Part shown: piece after piece, positions 30,098 through 38,187 of the stretch
Layout: every line of letters begins with the position of its first letter
Numbering within the stretch: position 1 is the first letter of the stretch
DNA from: an uncultured Clostridia bacterium
GTDB lineage: Bacteria > Bacillota > Clostridia > Christensenellales > Borkfalkiaceae
Assembly: GCA_947630605.1 (NCBI GenBank)
Contig: CANRIO010000007.1
Coordinates: 1-38,187 of the forward strand
Length of the DNA: 38,187 nt
Direction of reading: 5' to 3'
Notes under the pieces: generated by a model
The model's input: the letters and a program-made list of their open reading frames with translations, nothing else
Database searches by the model: none
What the model was told of the DNA's origin: nothing
Program-made: the position numbers and the translations under genes

Positions 30098-30180
30098 GGA
30101 CTTCGTATGGGGGGATGCTTCGAAGATAGGCTCGCGGTTTTCATCCCTCTTGGTCGGCTCAGCATGACGCGGTGTCCCAA
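30098..30180 (+). repeat. Repeat module A, long form, copy 10
   Basis: GGACTTCGTATGGGGGGATG, then a ~37-base insert, then CGGCTCAGCATGACGCGG. The insert carries CGCGGTTTTCATC, which complements GATGAAAACGCG just left of the module, so a larger fold is possible. Confidence 0.8.
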
Positions 30181-30260
30181 TGCGGTTTGTTGGCCCGTTT
30201 TGGTTACCGTTATTTTATTATCCCGATAATCGGTTCCCGTTAAATCGCATAGCTGCAAAC

Positions 30261-30314
30261 GGACTTCGTATTGGGGGATGCTTCGACAAGCTCAGCATGA
30301 CGCGGGACGCCCCA
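30261..30314 (+). repeat. Repeat module A, copy 11
   Basis: GGACTTCGTATTGGGGGATG, CTTCGACAAGCTCAG, CATGACGCGGG, ending in CCCCA and fused to module C copy 2. Confidence 0.85.
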
Positions 30315-30347
30315 CCCCCCTACCCCCTCTCCCACGGAGGGGGCAAG
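30311..30347 (+). repeat. Repeat module C, copy 2
   Basis: CCCACCCCCCTACCCCCTC, hairpin to GGAGGGGG, then CAAG. It ends two bases before the Na/Pi transporter stop codon. The space 30005-30349 otherwise holds an AT-rich stretch (30200-30240) that I do not recognise. Confidence 0.8.
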
Positions 30348-30349
30348 CG

Positions 30350-32035
30350 CTATTCGATTGAATGGGCGATATAGTTTATATGATCGCCGGCGCGCTCAAG
30401 GTTGCTCACAAGGCTGATGAAGACGCTCGAGTTCTGCGGCTTGCACTTGCCCTCGTTGAGGCGCTTGATGTGCCGCTCCAGAAGCTCTTTTCGCTCGCGG
30501 TCGATCTCGTCCTCGAGGCGGTCCACTTCGGAAAGGGACTTCGGATCGCGGGAGAGGAAGGTGGCGAGGGAGAGCGTATACAGCCTTCGCACATTCTCGA
30601 ACATCACATTGAGCAGCCCCGAGAATTCCTCCGTGAACTCGAGTTTGTCCTCCACATAGCTGCGGGTGTATTTGGTGAGATTGTCGGCAAGTTCCCCGAG
30701 GCGCATGATGTCGCTCAGGACATAGTGCAGCGAGGAGACCATCTTCTCCTCCTCGATGACGAGGGGCGAGACGGACAGCCGAACGAGGTTGGAGACGGCG
30801 TTCTTGTTCGAAAGGGCAAGCTCCTCGTTGTGACGGCGCACCTTCTCCGCCGCCTCCGTGTCCTTATTCATAAAGGCGGTGAAGGAGATATCGAGGGTAT
30901 CCATGGCGTAGGAGAACATCTTGCCCGTCTCCTCATAGAGATAGCCGAGGGCGACGGAGGGCTGGCGGAGCAGTCTCTCGTCGGGGCCCATGATGAGCGG
31001 CTCCTCCCCCTTTTTCTCCTTGTCATGCACGCGAACGAGGTGTTCGGCGAGCCAGACGAAGCCCTTTACGAAGGGAAGAAAGAGGAGGGCGCAGGTGACG
31101 TTGAAGAGGGTATGGAAGAAGGCGATCTGCATGCCTGCCGCCATGTCGGTATTCCCGAGCGTCATGGAGCCTGCGGGGAAGACGCCCTCGAGGACGGTGC
31201 CCGCGAACTCCCTCCACGAGACGAGGAGGATCATGAAGATGACCGCGCCGAAGAGGTTGAACAGAAAGTGGATGAGGGCGGCGCGCTTTGCGTTGGGGCT
31301 CGCCCCGAGGGAGGAGATGAGCGCAGTGACGCACGTCCCGATGTTGGAGCCGATGATGATGTAGAGGGCGGCATTCCCCCCTCCGCCGATGGTGAGGCCG
31401 GAGGTCGCCATCGTGAGGATGATGGCGTTGACCGCCGTGGAGGACTGCACGAGGGCGGTGATGGCGATGCCGAGAAGGAGCAAAAGGGCTGGATTTTTAA
31501 TGGCGGTCAGCACCTTCGAGACGGCATCGTATTCGGGGGAACCCTTCTCGAAGGAGAGCGCGCCCGACATGAATTTGAGCCCCACGAAGATGAGCCCGAA
31601 GGCGGCGATGACGAGGCCGATGGTCGTGACCTTCTCCCTCTTCGAGAACATCGTCATGAGGATGCCGACGGCGGCGAGCCCCATGAAGAGGACGGTGATG
31701 TCCGATCCGCCGATCGCGATGACCCACGCGTTGAGCGTGGTGCCGATGTTTGCCCCCATGATGATAGCGGTCGCCTGAAAGAGGGTCATGATGCCCGCGT
31801 TGACGAGGCCGACGACCATGACCGTGGTAAAGGCCGAACTCTGCCCGAGGACGGTGACTGCCGCCCCGATGCCAAGGTTCGCAAACCTGCTCTTCGCCGT
31901 CCTGGAGAGCATGCTCTTGAGACGCCCGTGGGCGACTTTCGTCATGTTCTCGGAGAGAAGTTTCATGCCGACGAGGAATGTCCCCATCCCCCCGAAGATC
32001 TGCATGATGATTTTAACGATGTCCCATGCTCCCAT
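30350..32035 (-). CDS. Na+/phosphate cotransporter family protein with PhoU-like tail
   Basis: A 561-residue protein of the NptA/PF02690 family. Two inverted membrane repeats each hold the QSS signature: LGQSSAFTTVMVVGLVNAG (Q65) and ALVQSSTAVNAIILTMATSG (Q197), with GANIGTT and GSNIGTC following. From residue ~340 the protein is a soluble PhoU-like helical domain that ends NLERAGDHINYIAHSIE, the typical PhoU end. It should import phosphate with sodium; the PhoU part may gate or sense it. It is a single-gene transcription unit with its own promoter and a purine-rich GGGAAA site before the ATG. Confidence 0.94.
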   Translation of the reverse strand: MGAWDIVKIIMQIFGGMGTFLVGMKLLSENMTKVAHGRLKSMLSRTAKSRFANLGIGAAVTVLGQSSAFTTVMVVGLVNAGIMTLFQATAIIMGANIGTTLNAWVIAIGGSDITVLFMGLAAVGILMTMFSKREKVTTIGLVIAAFGLIFVGLKFMSGALSFEKGSPEYDAVSKVLTAIKNPALLLLLGIAITALVQSSTAVNAIILTMATSGLTIGGGGNAALYIIIGSNIGTCVTALISSLGASPNAKRAALIHFLFNLFGAVIFMILLVSWREFAGTVLEGVFPAGSMTLGNTDMAAGMQIAFFHTLFNVTCALLFLPFVKGFVWLAEHLVRVHDKEKKGEEPLIMGPDERLLRQPSVALGYLYEETGKMFSYAMDTLDISFTAFMNKDTEAAEKVRRHNEELALSNKNAVSNLVRLSVSPLVIEEEKMVSSLHYVLSDIMRLGELADNLTKYTRSYVEDKLEFTEEFSGLLNVMFENVRRLYTLSLATFLSRDPKSLSEVDRLEDEIDRERKELLERHIKRLNEGKCKPQNSSVFISLVSNLERAGDHINYIAHSIE

Positions 32036-32107
32036 GTTTGTTTCCCGTCAAAGATTTTGCGCCGCTGTCTCAAGCCCTTTAGTATGTAATAGCGCACAAA
32101 CAAGGAT

Positions 32108-32137
32108 ATTATAACAGGGAATGGGCATTTTTGTCAC
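32108..32137 (-). promoter_or_regulatory. Promoter of the Na/Pi cotransporter
   Basis: Minus strand: -35 GTGACA (32132-32137), 18-bp spacer, -10 TATAAT (32108-32113); leader about 65-70 nt. Confidence 0.75.
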
Positions 32138-32185
32138 GCATTTTTCAGTTTTCACGGAAAATTCTCTTGAAACTTCCGAAAAGTT

Positions 32186-32217
32186 TGCGGGCGCGCCGCA
32201 AACGCAGCGCGCCCGAA
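32186..32217 (-). terminator. Stem-loop after parC
   Basis: A perfect 9-bp stem CGGGCGCGC (32188-32196) with its complement (32207-32215). A second smaller stem (AAACTT/AAGTTT) follows on the minus strand. There is no strong T run. Confidence 0.6.
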
Positions 32218-32223
32218 AGTGAC

Positions 32224-34662
32224 TTAAATATCTTCGGCAAGGCGGTACTTCATGGCAAAGACCTCCTTCGGCTGCCATGTGACATTCTTGAGCGGCCTTC
32301 CGCGCGTGTTCGTCGCGTCGATGGGCACATCTTCGGTGCTGATCTCGGACATGGTACCCTCGTCCGTTGTCACGGCGAGCATATACGGCACGGTCACATA
32401 GTCGGCAAAGAGGACGCTCTCGCCCTTCAGGGACGCGATCTGCACCCCCTTCCGATAGCGGGCAAGGGGATCGATCCGCGCCGCAATGACGCGCTTCCAC
32501 CTGCCGCTCGAGATGGCGACGACGATCTCGCCCTCCCCGTCGATCTGTGCGGCAAAGAGCACTTCGTCCCCATCCGAGAGGTTCATCCCCTTCACGCCGC
32601 CCGCAACGCGGCCCTGAAGAGGGATATCGTCCTTCTTCGCATTCAGGCACATGCCGCCCTTTGTGACGAAGAAGACGGTCGTTCCCTCCTCCTTTTGGTC
32701 GGGTTCGACGTTGACGACGAGGTCGCCCTCATTGAGGCGGATGGCGGCAAAGCAGTTCTTCGAGAGGTTATATTCGCTCCATGCCGTCTTTTTGAGCATG
32801 CCCTGCTTGGTGATGAAGAGAAGATCTCCCTCGTCTGCCGCCTTCAGAACGGCGACGGGCGTCTCCCCCTTTTCGGCGTCGTCGAAGAGGTCGGAGAGGG
32901 CATAGCCCGTCTCGGTGAACTTCTTGGCGCAGTCCATGCCGAAGATGCGGTAGCAGTTGCCGCGGTCGGAGAAGACGACGGCGAGCTCGTCCGACATCAT
33001 ATTTGCGCACTTTACGGCGACCATGCTCTTCTTCGTGTTCTGTCCGACCGCCTTGCTCGCCCCCGCGAAGTTCTTCTCGGTGACGCACTTGAGCTTGCCG
33101 TCTGCCGTGATCATGAAAATGGAGGGAACACCCGGCTCGCGGATGTCCGTGCGCTCGATGTCGGCGTCCGCATCCGTCTCGGCGAGAACGGACTTCCTCG
33201 GCGTGCGGTACTTCTTCTTGATGGCGAGGATCTCCTCCTTGACGACCTGGAGCTGCAGCTTGGTGCTACCGACGATGGCGGTGAGCTTTTCGATGAGTTC
33301 CTTTAAGGCCTTGAGTTCTTCCTCGAGCTTGAACACTTCGAGCTTGGTGAGGCGGGCGAGGCGCAGATCGAGGATGGCCTGTGCCTGCCGTTCGGAGAGG
33401 TCGAAGCGGGCGCGGAGCTTGTCGCGTGCATCGGAGGTGGACTCCGCCCCCTTGATGATTTTTATGACCTCGTCGATGTTGCGCACGGCGACGATGAGGC
33501 CCTCTAAGATGTGACAGCGCTCCTTGGCCTGGTTGAGGTCGAAGCGGGTGCGGCGCAAGACGACTTCGCGCTGGAAGTCGACGTAGTGGCGGATGATGTC
33601 GAGAAGGCCCATGAGGACGGGCTTGCCGCCCGCGATCGCGACCATGTTGATGCCGAAGGTCACCTCGAGGTCGGTGTATTTATAGAGCGTCTTCATGAGC
33701 TTGGGGATGTCGGTATCCCCCCGCACTTCGACGACGGCGCGCATGCCGACGCGGTCGCTCTCGTCCGTGACGCGAAGCACCCCCGCAAGGTCCGCCTTCT
33801 TCTCCTCGCGAAGTTCCGCGATCTTCCGAAGGAGGGCGGACTTGTTCACCTGATAGGGAAGTTCGGTGATGACGATAAGCTTCTTGTCTGCCTCCCCCGC
33901 CTCCACGCGGATCTTAGCGCGGAGGGTAATGCGGCCCTTGCCCGTCTTATAGGCCTGTACGAGTTCGTTTGCGATGATATATCCCCCCGTCGGGAAGTCG
34001 GGGGCGGGGATGTATTTCATCATCCCCTCGAGGGTGATGCGGGGGTTATCGATGTAGGCGACGACGCCGTCGATCGCCTCCCCCAAATTGTGGGGCGGGA
34101 TGTTGGTCGCAAGGCCCACGGCGATGCCCGAGGCACCGTTCACGAGGAGATTGGGGAATCTCCCGGGGAGCATGTCGGGCTCTTTGAGCGAGTCGTCGAA
34201 GTTGAGCGAGAAGGGAACGGTGTTCTTGTCGAGGTCGCGGAGAAGCTCCAAGGCGAGCGGCTCGAGCCTCGCCTCGGTATAGCGCATGGCCGCCGCGGGG
34301 TCGCCGTCCACCGAGCCGAAATTGCCGTGCCCGTTGACGAGCGTCTTGCCCATGTTGAAGTCCTGCGCCATGCGGACCATGGCGTCGTAGACGGAGCTGT
34401 CCCCATGGGGATGGTACTTGCCCATGCAGTCGCCGACGATGCGCGCAGACTTCTTGTGCGGCTTGTCGGGCGTGAGCCCCATCTCGGACATGGTATAGAG
34501 GATCCGCCTCTGGACGGGCTTCAAGCCGTCCTCCACGCGGGGAAGCGCCCTATCTAAAATGACGAACTCCGCATAGGGGAGCATAGACTGGGGAAGCACT
34601 TCTTCGAGCGGGGTCACATAGAGATTGCCCGTCGGCTCGACGATCTTTTCAGCCTTCTTCAT
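32224..34662 (-). CDS. parC: Type IIA topoisomerase subunit A, topoisomerase IV ParC-like
   Basis: An 812-residue DNA-cleaving subunit. Seen: [11 protein letters not shown], the winged-helix region [20 protein letters not shown] with S89 and D93 at the usual quinolone positions (S83/D87 of E. coli GyrA), and the catalytic R127-Y128 in [11 protein letters not shown] coiled-coil tower and a beta-pinwheel C-terminal domain follow. I find no GyrA box (QRRGGKG type), which favours ParC over GyrA. It overlaps the parE end by 14 nt, and the ATG has GGAGGA upstream. The location away from dnaA/recF also fits topoisomerase IV, which unlinks daughter chromosomes. Confidence 0.9.
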   Translation of the reverse strand: MKKAEKIVEPTGNLYVTPLEEVLPQSMLPYAEFVILDRALPRVEDGLKPVQRRILYTMSEMGLTPDKPHKKSARIVGDCMGKYHPHGDSSVYDAMVRMAQDFNMGKTLVNGHGNFGSVDGDPAAAMRYTEARLEPLALELLRDLDKNTVPFSLNFDDSLKEPDMLPGRFPNLLVNGASGIAVGLATNIPPHNLGEAIDGVVAYIDNPRITLEGMMKYIPAPDFPTGGYIIANELVQAYKTGKGRITLRAKIRVEAGEADKKLIVITELPYQVNKSALLRKIAELREEKKADLAGVLRVTDESDRVGMRAVVEVRGDTDIPKLMKTLYKYTDLEVTFGINMVAIAGGKPVLMGLLDIIRHYVDFQREVVLRRTRFDLNQAKERCHILEGLIVAVRNIDEVIKIIKGAESTSDARDKLRARFDLSERQAQAILDLRLARLTKLEVFKLEEELKALKELIEKLTAIVGSTKLQLQVVKEEILAIKKKYRTPRKSVLAETDADADIERTDIREPGVPSIFMITADGKLKCVTEKNFAGASKAVGQNTKKSMVAVKCANMMSDELAVVFSDRGNCYRIFGMDCAKKFTETGYALSDLFDDAEKGETPVAVLKAADEGDLLFITKQGMLKKTAWSEYNLSKNCFAAIRLNEGDLVVNVEPDQKEEGTTVFFVTKGGMCLNAKKDDIPLQGRVAGGVKGMNLSDGDEVLFAAQIDGEGEIVVAISSGRWKRVIAARIDPLARYRKGVQIASLKGESVLFADYVTVPYMLAVTTDEGTMSEISTEDVPIDATNTRGRPLKNVTWQPKEVFAMKYRLAEDI

Positions 34663-36715
34663 TGCCGTCCTCCTTCTTGAGCTTTACGCGCTCCATAAAG
34701 CTGTCCTGTTTGTTGAAATTCGCATTGCGGGCGAGGAATTCCTTCCTCCCCTCCACCCGGTCGCCCATGAGCGTCGTGATCATGTTCTCGGCGGCGACGG
34801 CGTCTTCAAGCGTCACCTGCGTCAGGTTTCGCCGTGCGGGATCGAGGGTGGTCGCCCAGAGCTGTTCGGCACTCATCTCCCCGAGCCCCTTGTAGCGCTG
34901 GATGAGGTATCCCCTCCCCACCTTGTCGATCTTCTCCTGCAGTTCGTTGTCGTCGTAGGCGTACTCCTCCACGCTGCCGTTTTGCTTATAAACTTTATAG
35001 AGGGGCGGCATGCCGATGTAGACATGCCCCGCCGAGACGAGCGGCCGCATGTAGCGGAAGAAGAAGGTGAGAAGGATGCAGCGGATGTGGAAGCCGTCCT
35101 GGTCTGCATCCGAGAGGATGATGACCTTGTGGTAGTTGAGCTTATCGAGGTTGAAGTCGCTCCCGATGCCTGCGCCGAGGGCGGAGATGATGGTGCGGAT
35201 CTCCTCGTTGGCGAGGACCTGGTCGAGGCGTTTCTTCTCCACGTTCAAGGGCTTGCCGCGGAGGGGCAAAATGGATTGGAACTGCCTCACACGCGCCTGC
35301 TTTGCGGTGCCGCCCGCCGAATCCCCCTCGACGATGAAGAGCTCGTTCTGCTCGGGCTTTTTTCCCGAACAGGCGGCGAGCTTGCCGACGAGCATCAAAG
35401 AGTCGATACTGTTCTTCGCACGGGCGGTGTCCTTTGCCTGCCGCGCCGCAACGCGCACGCGCGCCGCACCCTGCGCCTTCTTTATGATCTCGTCGAACGC
35501 CCTCTTGAATTTGGAGTCGGCGGCAAGGGATTTCAGCCCCTCCACCGTGACGCTCTCGACGGGAGACTTTGCCTCGGGGTTGCCGAGCTTGGTCTTGGTC
35601 TGCCCCTCGAACTGCACGTTCTTCATCTTGATGGAGAGCACGGCGGTGAGGCCCTCGCGGAAGTCGTCGCCGAGGAAGTTCGGGTCCTTGTCCTTGAGGA
35701 ATTTATTGTCCCGCGCGAAGTCGTTGAGCATGCGGGTGAGCCCTCCGCGGAAGCCGATCTCGTGGAAGCCGCCCTCGGGGGTGGGGATGTTGTTGACGAA
35801 GGAGAAGAGGCTCTCGGTGAATTCGGAAGTGTGCTGGATGGCGAACTCGACAAGGATGCCGTCGCGCTCCCCTTTATAATAGAGGGGCTTTTGATAGAGT
35901 TTGCTCTTGCCCTCGTTCAAAAAGTTTGCAAAGTCGGAGATGCCCCCATCGTAGCGGAAGGTGGTGCTGTAGGGCTGCGTCGCGCCCAAAAGGTCGAGCT
36001 GGATGTCCTCCTCCGCCCTGTCCCCCTTGGCCGCCTCGTACTCGTTCTGCGTGATGCGCTCGTCGGTCAGCGTGATGGTCAGCCCGCGGTTGAGAAAGGC
36101 GAGCTCCTCGAGACGGTGCTCGACGGTCTCGAGAGAAAATTCCACCGTGGAGAACACGGCCTCGTCGGGCATGAAGTGGACGAAGGTGCCGTGCTTTTTG
36201 GTGCGCTGCTTTGTGTTGACGAGCGGCCCCTCTGGCACGCCCGCGATGTATTTCTTCTTCGTATTATCATAGTAGGAGCGGAAGGACATCTCCCACGTCG
36301 TCCCCTCGCGCATGACGCGGACTTTCAGCCACTTTGAAAGGGCGTTCGTGACGGAAGCGCCCACGCCGTGCAGGCCGCCCGAGAAGGAGTAGTTGTGTTC
36401 GTCGAACTTTCCCCCCGCATGCAGCTGGGTGAAGACGACCTGCACGCCCGAGACCTTGGTCTTGGGGTGGATGTCGGTGGGGATGCCGCGGCCGTTGTCC
36501 TCGACGGAGACGCTCCCGTCCTTATAGATGCGCACATCTATTTTGTCCGCAAAGCCGTTTGCGGCCTCGTCGATGGCGTTGTCGACGATCTCCCACAGAA
36601 TGTGATGGAGACCCTTGGGGCCCGTCGAGCCGATATACATGCCCGGGCGAAGGCGGACGGCGTCCAAACCCTCGAGAATGGTGATGTCGCTCGCATCATA
36701 ATGCCTGTTTTCCAT
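34649..36715 (-). CDS. parE: Type IIA topoisomerase subunit B, topoisomerase IV ParE-like
   Basis: A 688-residue ATPase subunit. The GHKL ATP site is [10 protein letters not shown] (N46), DNGRGIP (73-79) and GGLHGVG (113-119). The TOPRIM part has [13 protein letters not shown] and ILSDADQDG, and the C-terminus ends [14 protein letters not shown]. The start at 36715 has GAGG five bases upstream; a further upstream in-frame start lacks this. It is first in the parE-parC pair and divergent from rubrerythrin. ParE and GyrB cannot be separated with certainty by eye; the assignment follows from parC. Confidence 0.9.
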   Translation of the reverse strand: MENRHYDASDITILEGLDAVRLRPGMYIGSTGPKGLHHILWEIVDNAIDEAANGFADKIDVRIYKDGSVSVEDNGRGIPTDIHPKTKVSGVQVVFTQLHAGGKFDEHNYSFSGGLHGVGASVTNALSKWLKVRVMREGTTWEMSFRSYYDNTKKKYIAGVPEGPLVNTKQRTKKHGTFVHFMPDEAVFSTVEFSLETVEHRLEELAFLNRGLTITLTDERITQNEYEAAKGDRAEEDIQLDLLGATQPYSTTFRYDGGISDFANFLNEGKSKLYQKPLYYKGERDGILVEFAIQHTSEFTESLFSFVNNIPTPEGGFHEIGFRGGLTRMLNDFARDNKFLKDKDPNFLGDDFREGLTAVLSIKMKNVQFEGQTKTKLGNPEAKSPVESVTVEGLKSLAADSKFKRAFDEIIKKAQGAARVRVAARQAKDTARAKNSIDSLMLVGKLAACSGKKPEQNELFIVEGDSAGGTAKQARVRQFQSILPLRGKPLNVEKKRLDQVLANEEIRTIISALGAGIGSDFNLDKLNYHKVIILSDADQDGFHIRCILLTFFFRYMRPLVSAGHVYIGMPPLYKVYKQNGSVEEYAYDDNELQEKIDKVGRGYLIQRYKGLGEMSAEQLWATTLDPARRNLTQVTLEDAVAAENMITTLMGDRVEGRKEFLARNANFNKQDSFMERVKLKKEDGNEEG

Positions 36716-36760
36716 AGCTACCTCGAAATGTAAAAATTCTTTCCTGTGCAATATCCTGAC

Positions 36761-36789
36761 TTGACAATTTGCCGCATTTGTGCTATACC
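36761..36789 (+). promoter_or_regulatory. Rubrerythrin promoter
   Basis: -35 TTGACA (36761-36766), 17-bp spacer, -10 TATACC (36784-36789). The expected start is near 36796, with a ~34-nt leader. Confidence 0.78.
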
Positions 36790-36829
36790 CAAATTGCGGG
36801 ACGGGACCGTCTCACAAAAGGAGAATTTT

Positions 36830-37375
36830 ATGGGTAAGAACAATCCCTATGCGGGAACAAAGACGGAGAAAAACCTTTGGGAGGCGTTTGCGGGGGAGAG
36901 CCAGGCCCGCAACAAGTATACTTACTTCGCCTCCGTCGCCAAGAAGAACGGCTACGAGCAGATCGCGGAGCTCTTCTTAAAGACGGCGGAAAACGAGAAG
37001 GAGCACGCCAAACTCTGGTTCAAGGCTCTCGGCGAGCTCGGCACGACGGAGGAGAATCTCCTCGCCGCCGCAGAGGGCGAAAATGCCGAATGGACGGATA
37101 TGTATGAGCGCATGGCCCGCGAGGCGGAGGAGGAAGGGTTCACGGCCCTTGCCGCACAGTTCCGCGGCGTCGCCGCCATCGAGAAGGCGCATGAGGAGCG
37201 TTACCGTGCCCTTCTTCACAACGTCGAGGAAAAAGCGGTCTTCGAAAAGAGCGGGGTCACCGTCTGGGAATGCCGCAACTGCGGGCACATCGTCGTCGGG
37301 ACCAAGGCCCCCGAGGTCTGCCCCGTCTGCAACCATCCGCAGGCATTCTTCGAAGTGAAGAAGGAAAATTATTGA
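36830..37375 (+). CDS. rbr: Rubrerythrin
   Basis: A 181-residue non-haem iron peroxidase that reduces H2O2 with electrons from rubredoxin or NADH-linked partners, a main oxygen defence of anaerobes. The diiron four-helix bundle has E23 and the two ExxH motifs E56-H59 and E118-H121, plus E98/E102 in the REAEEEGF block. The C-terminal rubredoxin-like domain has C148-C151 and C164-C167. Length and order are standard. The ATG at 36830 has AAAAGGAG upstream; the longer frame from 36746 is rejected. Single-gene unit between its promoter and terminator. Confidence 0.97.
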   Translation: MGKNNPYAGTKTEKNLWEAFAGESQARNKYTYFASVAKKNGYEQIAELFLKTAENEKEHAKLWFKALGELGTTEENLLAAAEGENAEWTDMYERMAREAEEEGFTALAAQFRGVAAIEKAHEERYRALLHNVEEKAVFEKSGVTVWECRNCGHIVVGTKAPEVCPVCNHPQAFFEVKKENY

Positions 37376-37391
37376 GCTCTTTCGCTTTTGG

Positions 37392-37419
37392 CCGTCCGCC
37401 CCGTGCGGACGGTTTTTTT
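37392..37419 (+). terminator. Rubrerythrin terminator
   Basis: Stem CCGTCCGC (37392-37399) with GCGGACGG (37405-37412), then seven T. The T run touches the stop codon of the convergent HAD gene. Confidence 0.93.
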
Positions 37420-38095
37420 ATAGCCTTCCGATGAGGGCGAGGGCCTCGGGAAAGTCCCTTGCGATGTGGCCGCCGAAGGAGGCGCATTTCCCCCTCGGAT
37501 CGAAGAGGATGAAGTCGACGCAGGCCTCTTTTGCACATACCATGTCCGAGGTGAGGCTGTCACCAAGCCAGACGGCACGGCGCTCTTCGAAGGCGTCGAT
37601 GTGCGCTTTGACAAAGCTTGCAAACGCCCGCGAAGGCTTGTCCGCGCCCACCTCCTCCGAGATGAAGACGTCTGCGATATACGGGGAAAAGCCCGCTTTT
37701 TTTATGTGCGTGCGCTGGATGACCGCCCCGCCGTTGGTCACGATATACACCCTTCCCCGCGCGGAGAGCTCCTTCAAAAACTCTTTTGCGCCCGCAAACG
37801 GGAAGCAGATCTCGGGGAAATTGCGCCAATAGTCTTCGGCGATCGCTTCGGCGTCCGCGGCAATTCTTTTCTCTTCGAAGAGGCGGGAAAAGCGTTTTAC
37901 CTTGAGGCTCTCCCGCGAGATGCCGCCCTTTTCCAAGAGCTGCCAGAGCTCCTCATTTATCTCATGGAAACGGGAAAAAAGGTCCTCGTCCGCATGAACG
38001 CCCTTCTCTTCGAGCGTCAAAAAGAAATTTTCCCGCTCCGCCCGCTCGAAGTCGAGGAGGGTGTCGTCCATGTCCAAAAGGAAGATATCCTTCAT
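37418..38095 (-). CDS. HAD-family hydrolase, YjjG-like
   Basis: A 225-residue HAD phosphatase. Motif I DMDDTLLD (D8, D10), motif II VTNGG (T120, N121), motif III K153 and motif IV GDSLTSDM (D179, D184) are all present, with an alpha-helical C1 cap between motifs I and II. The TNG motif and size resemble YjjG-type nucleotidases, which clean up non-canonical pyrimidine monophosphates; other small phosphates are possible. The start at 38095 has GAGG upstream and lies one base after the stop of the upstream helicase-like gene, so the two are co-transcribed. Confidence 0.9.
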   Translation of the reverse strand: MKDIFLLDMDDTLLDFERAERENFFLTLEEKGVHADEDLFSRFHEINEELWQLLEKGGISRESLKVKRFSRLFEEKRIAADAEAIAEDYWRNFPEICFPFAGAKEFLKELSARGRVYIVTNGGAVIQRTHIKKAGFSPYIADVFISEEVGADKPSRAFASFVKAHIDAFEERRAVWLGDSLTSDMVCAKEACVDFILFDPRGKCASFGGHIARDFPEALALIGRL

Positions 38096-38096
38096 C

Positions 38097-38187
38097 TCAA
38101 TCCTCGACGATCGCGAGCTCGCTGAGGGCGCGCGTGTAGGCGATGTAACGCTCATTCTCGGACATGCCCCTGTCGTAGACCGCCACA
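38097..38187 (-). CDS. C-terminus of a probable UvrD/Rep-type SF1 helicase (partial)
   Basis: Only 29 codons and the stop are in the window, reading VAVYDRGMSENERYIAYTRA then LSELAIVED. The segment ERYIAYTRALSEL resembles helicase motif VI of UvrD/Rep/HelD-type enzymes (usually YVAxTRAxxxL), where the Arg contacts ATP. A protein ending so soon after motif VI fits this superfamily. The rest lies beyond the window end, so the identity is tentative. Confidence 0.55.
   Translation of the reverse strand, partial: VAVYDRGMSENERYIAYTRALSELAIVED

Noticed and set aside
28049-30347. A composite transposon or integron around the GH51 gene
   Set aside because: The flanking modules are short hairpin repeats, mostly in the same orientation, with no transposase, terminal inverted repeats or target duplications that I could see.
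32224-36715. Naming the topoisomerase pair gyrB-gyrA
   Set aside because: No GyrA box is found in the C-terminal domain and no dnaA/recF neighbours are present, so the parE-parC reading is preferred, although not proven.

Overview
The window looks like chromosomal DNA of an obligately anaerobic, GC-rich Bacillota (Clostridia-type) bacterium. The evidence is an electron-bifurcating-type [FeFe] hydrogenase operon, a rubrerythrin, Feo iron uptake, a Na/Pi cotransporter with PhoU tail, many strong purine-rich Shine-Dalgarno sites, TTGACA/TATAAT promoters, and large surface proteins with InlB-type (Gram-positive) repeats. A gut Christensenellales-like lineage would fit, but that is inference. I found no rRNA, tRNA, CRISPR array, transposase, integrase or phage gene.

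Layout: 1-2.2 kb holds the end of hydB and all of hydA, closed by a terminator. 2.2-4.0 kb has a small XRE regulator with twin operators and a UPF0104-type membrane protein. 4.0-9.4 kb (minus strand) is an operon of a fused ABC ATPase/permease, adenine deaminase, RdgB and a YfcE-type phosphodiesterase. 9.5-11.0 kb is a divergent pair, an unknown multi-pass membrane protein and an XRE regulator, whose shared promoter region carries two matched operators. 11.1-13.6 kb is a metal-responsive arsR-P1B ATPase operon with a perfect 12-2-12 operator. 13.6-16.7 kb is DUF378-feoA-feoB-rluA type.

17.1-26.2 kb is accessory surface DNA: a 1,850-residue lipoprotein and a 949-residue secreted, C-terminally membrane-anchored protein with CxxC pairs. 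The lipoprotein promoter is TTGACA-17-TATTAT and its spacer contains an uninterrupted run of nine G, the classic design of a slipped-strand phase-variable promoter. This is the most exciting single signal in the window. 26.4-27.9 kb has an RluA-type synthase and an rRNA methyltransferase-like gene with a leaderless-type promoter. 28.3-30.0 kb is a GH51-type gene whose catalytic motifs look degenerate. 30.3-38.2 kb is NptA, topoisomerase IV-type parE-parC, rubrerythrin, a HAD phosphatase and the tail of an SF1 helicase.

Four intergenic spaces (16.77-17.06, 22.87-23.28, 28.05-28.26 and 30.05-30.35 kb) are built from a mosaic of short repeat modules, here called A, B and C. Modules A and B fold into hairpins whose arms change in compensating pairs between copies, so the fold itself appears to be selected or copied. 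The clusters flank the two surface-protein genes and the GH51 gene, and the last A copy even supplies the GH51 stop codon.
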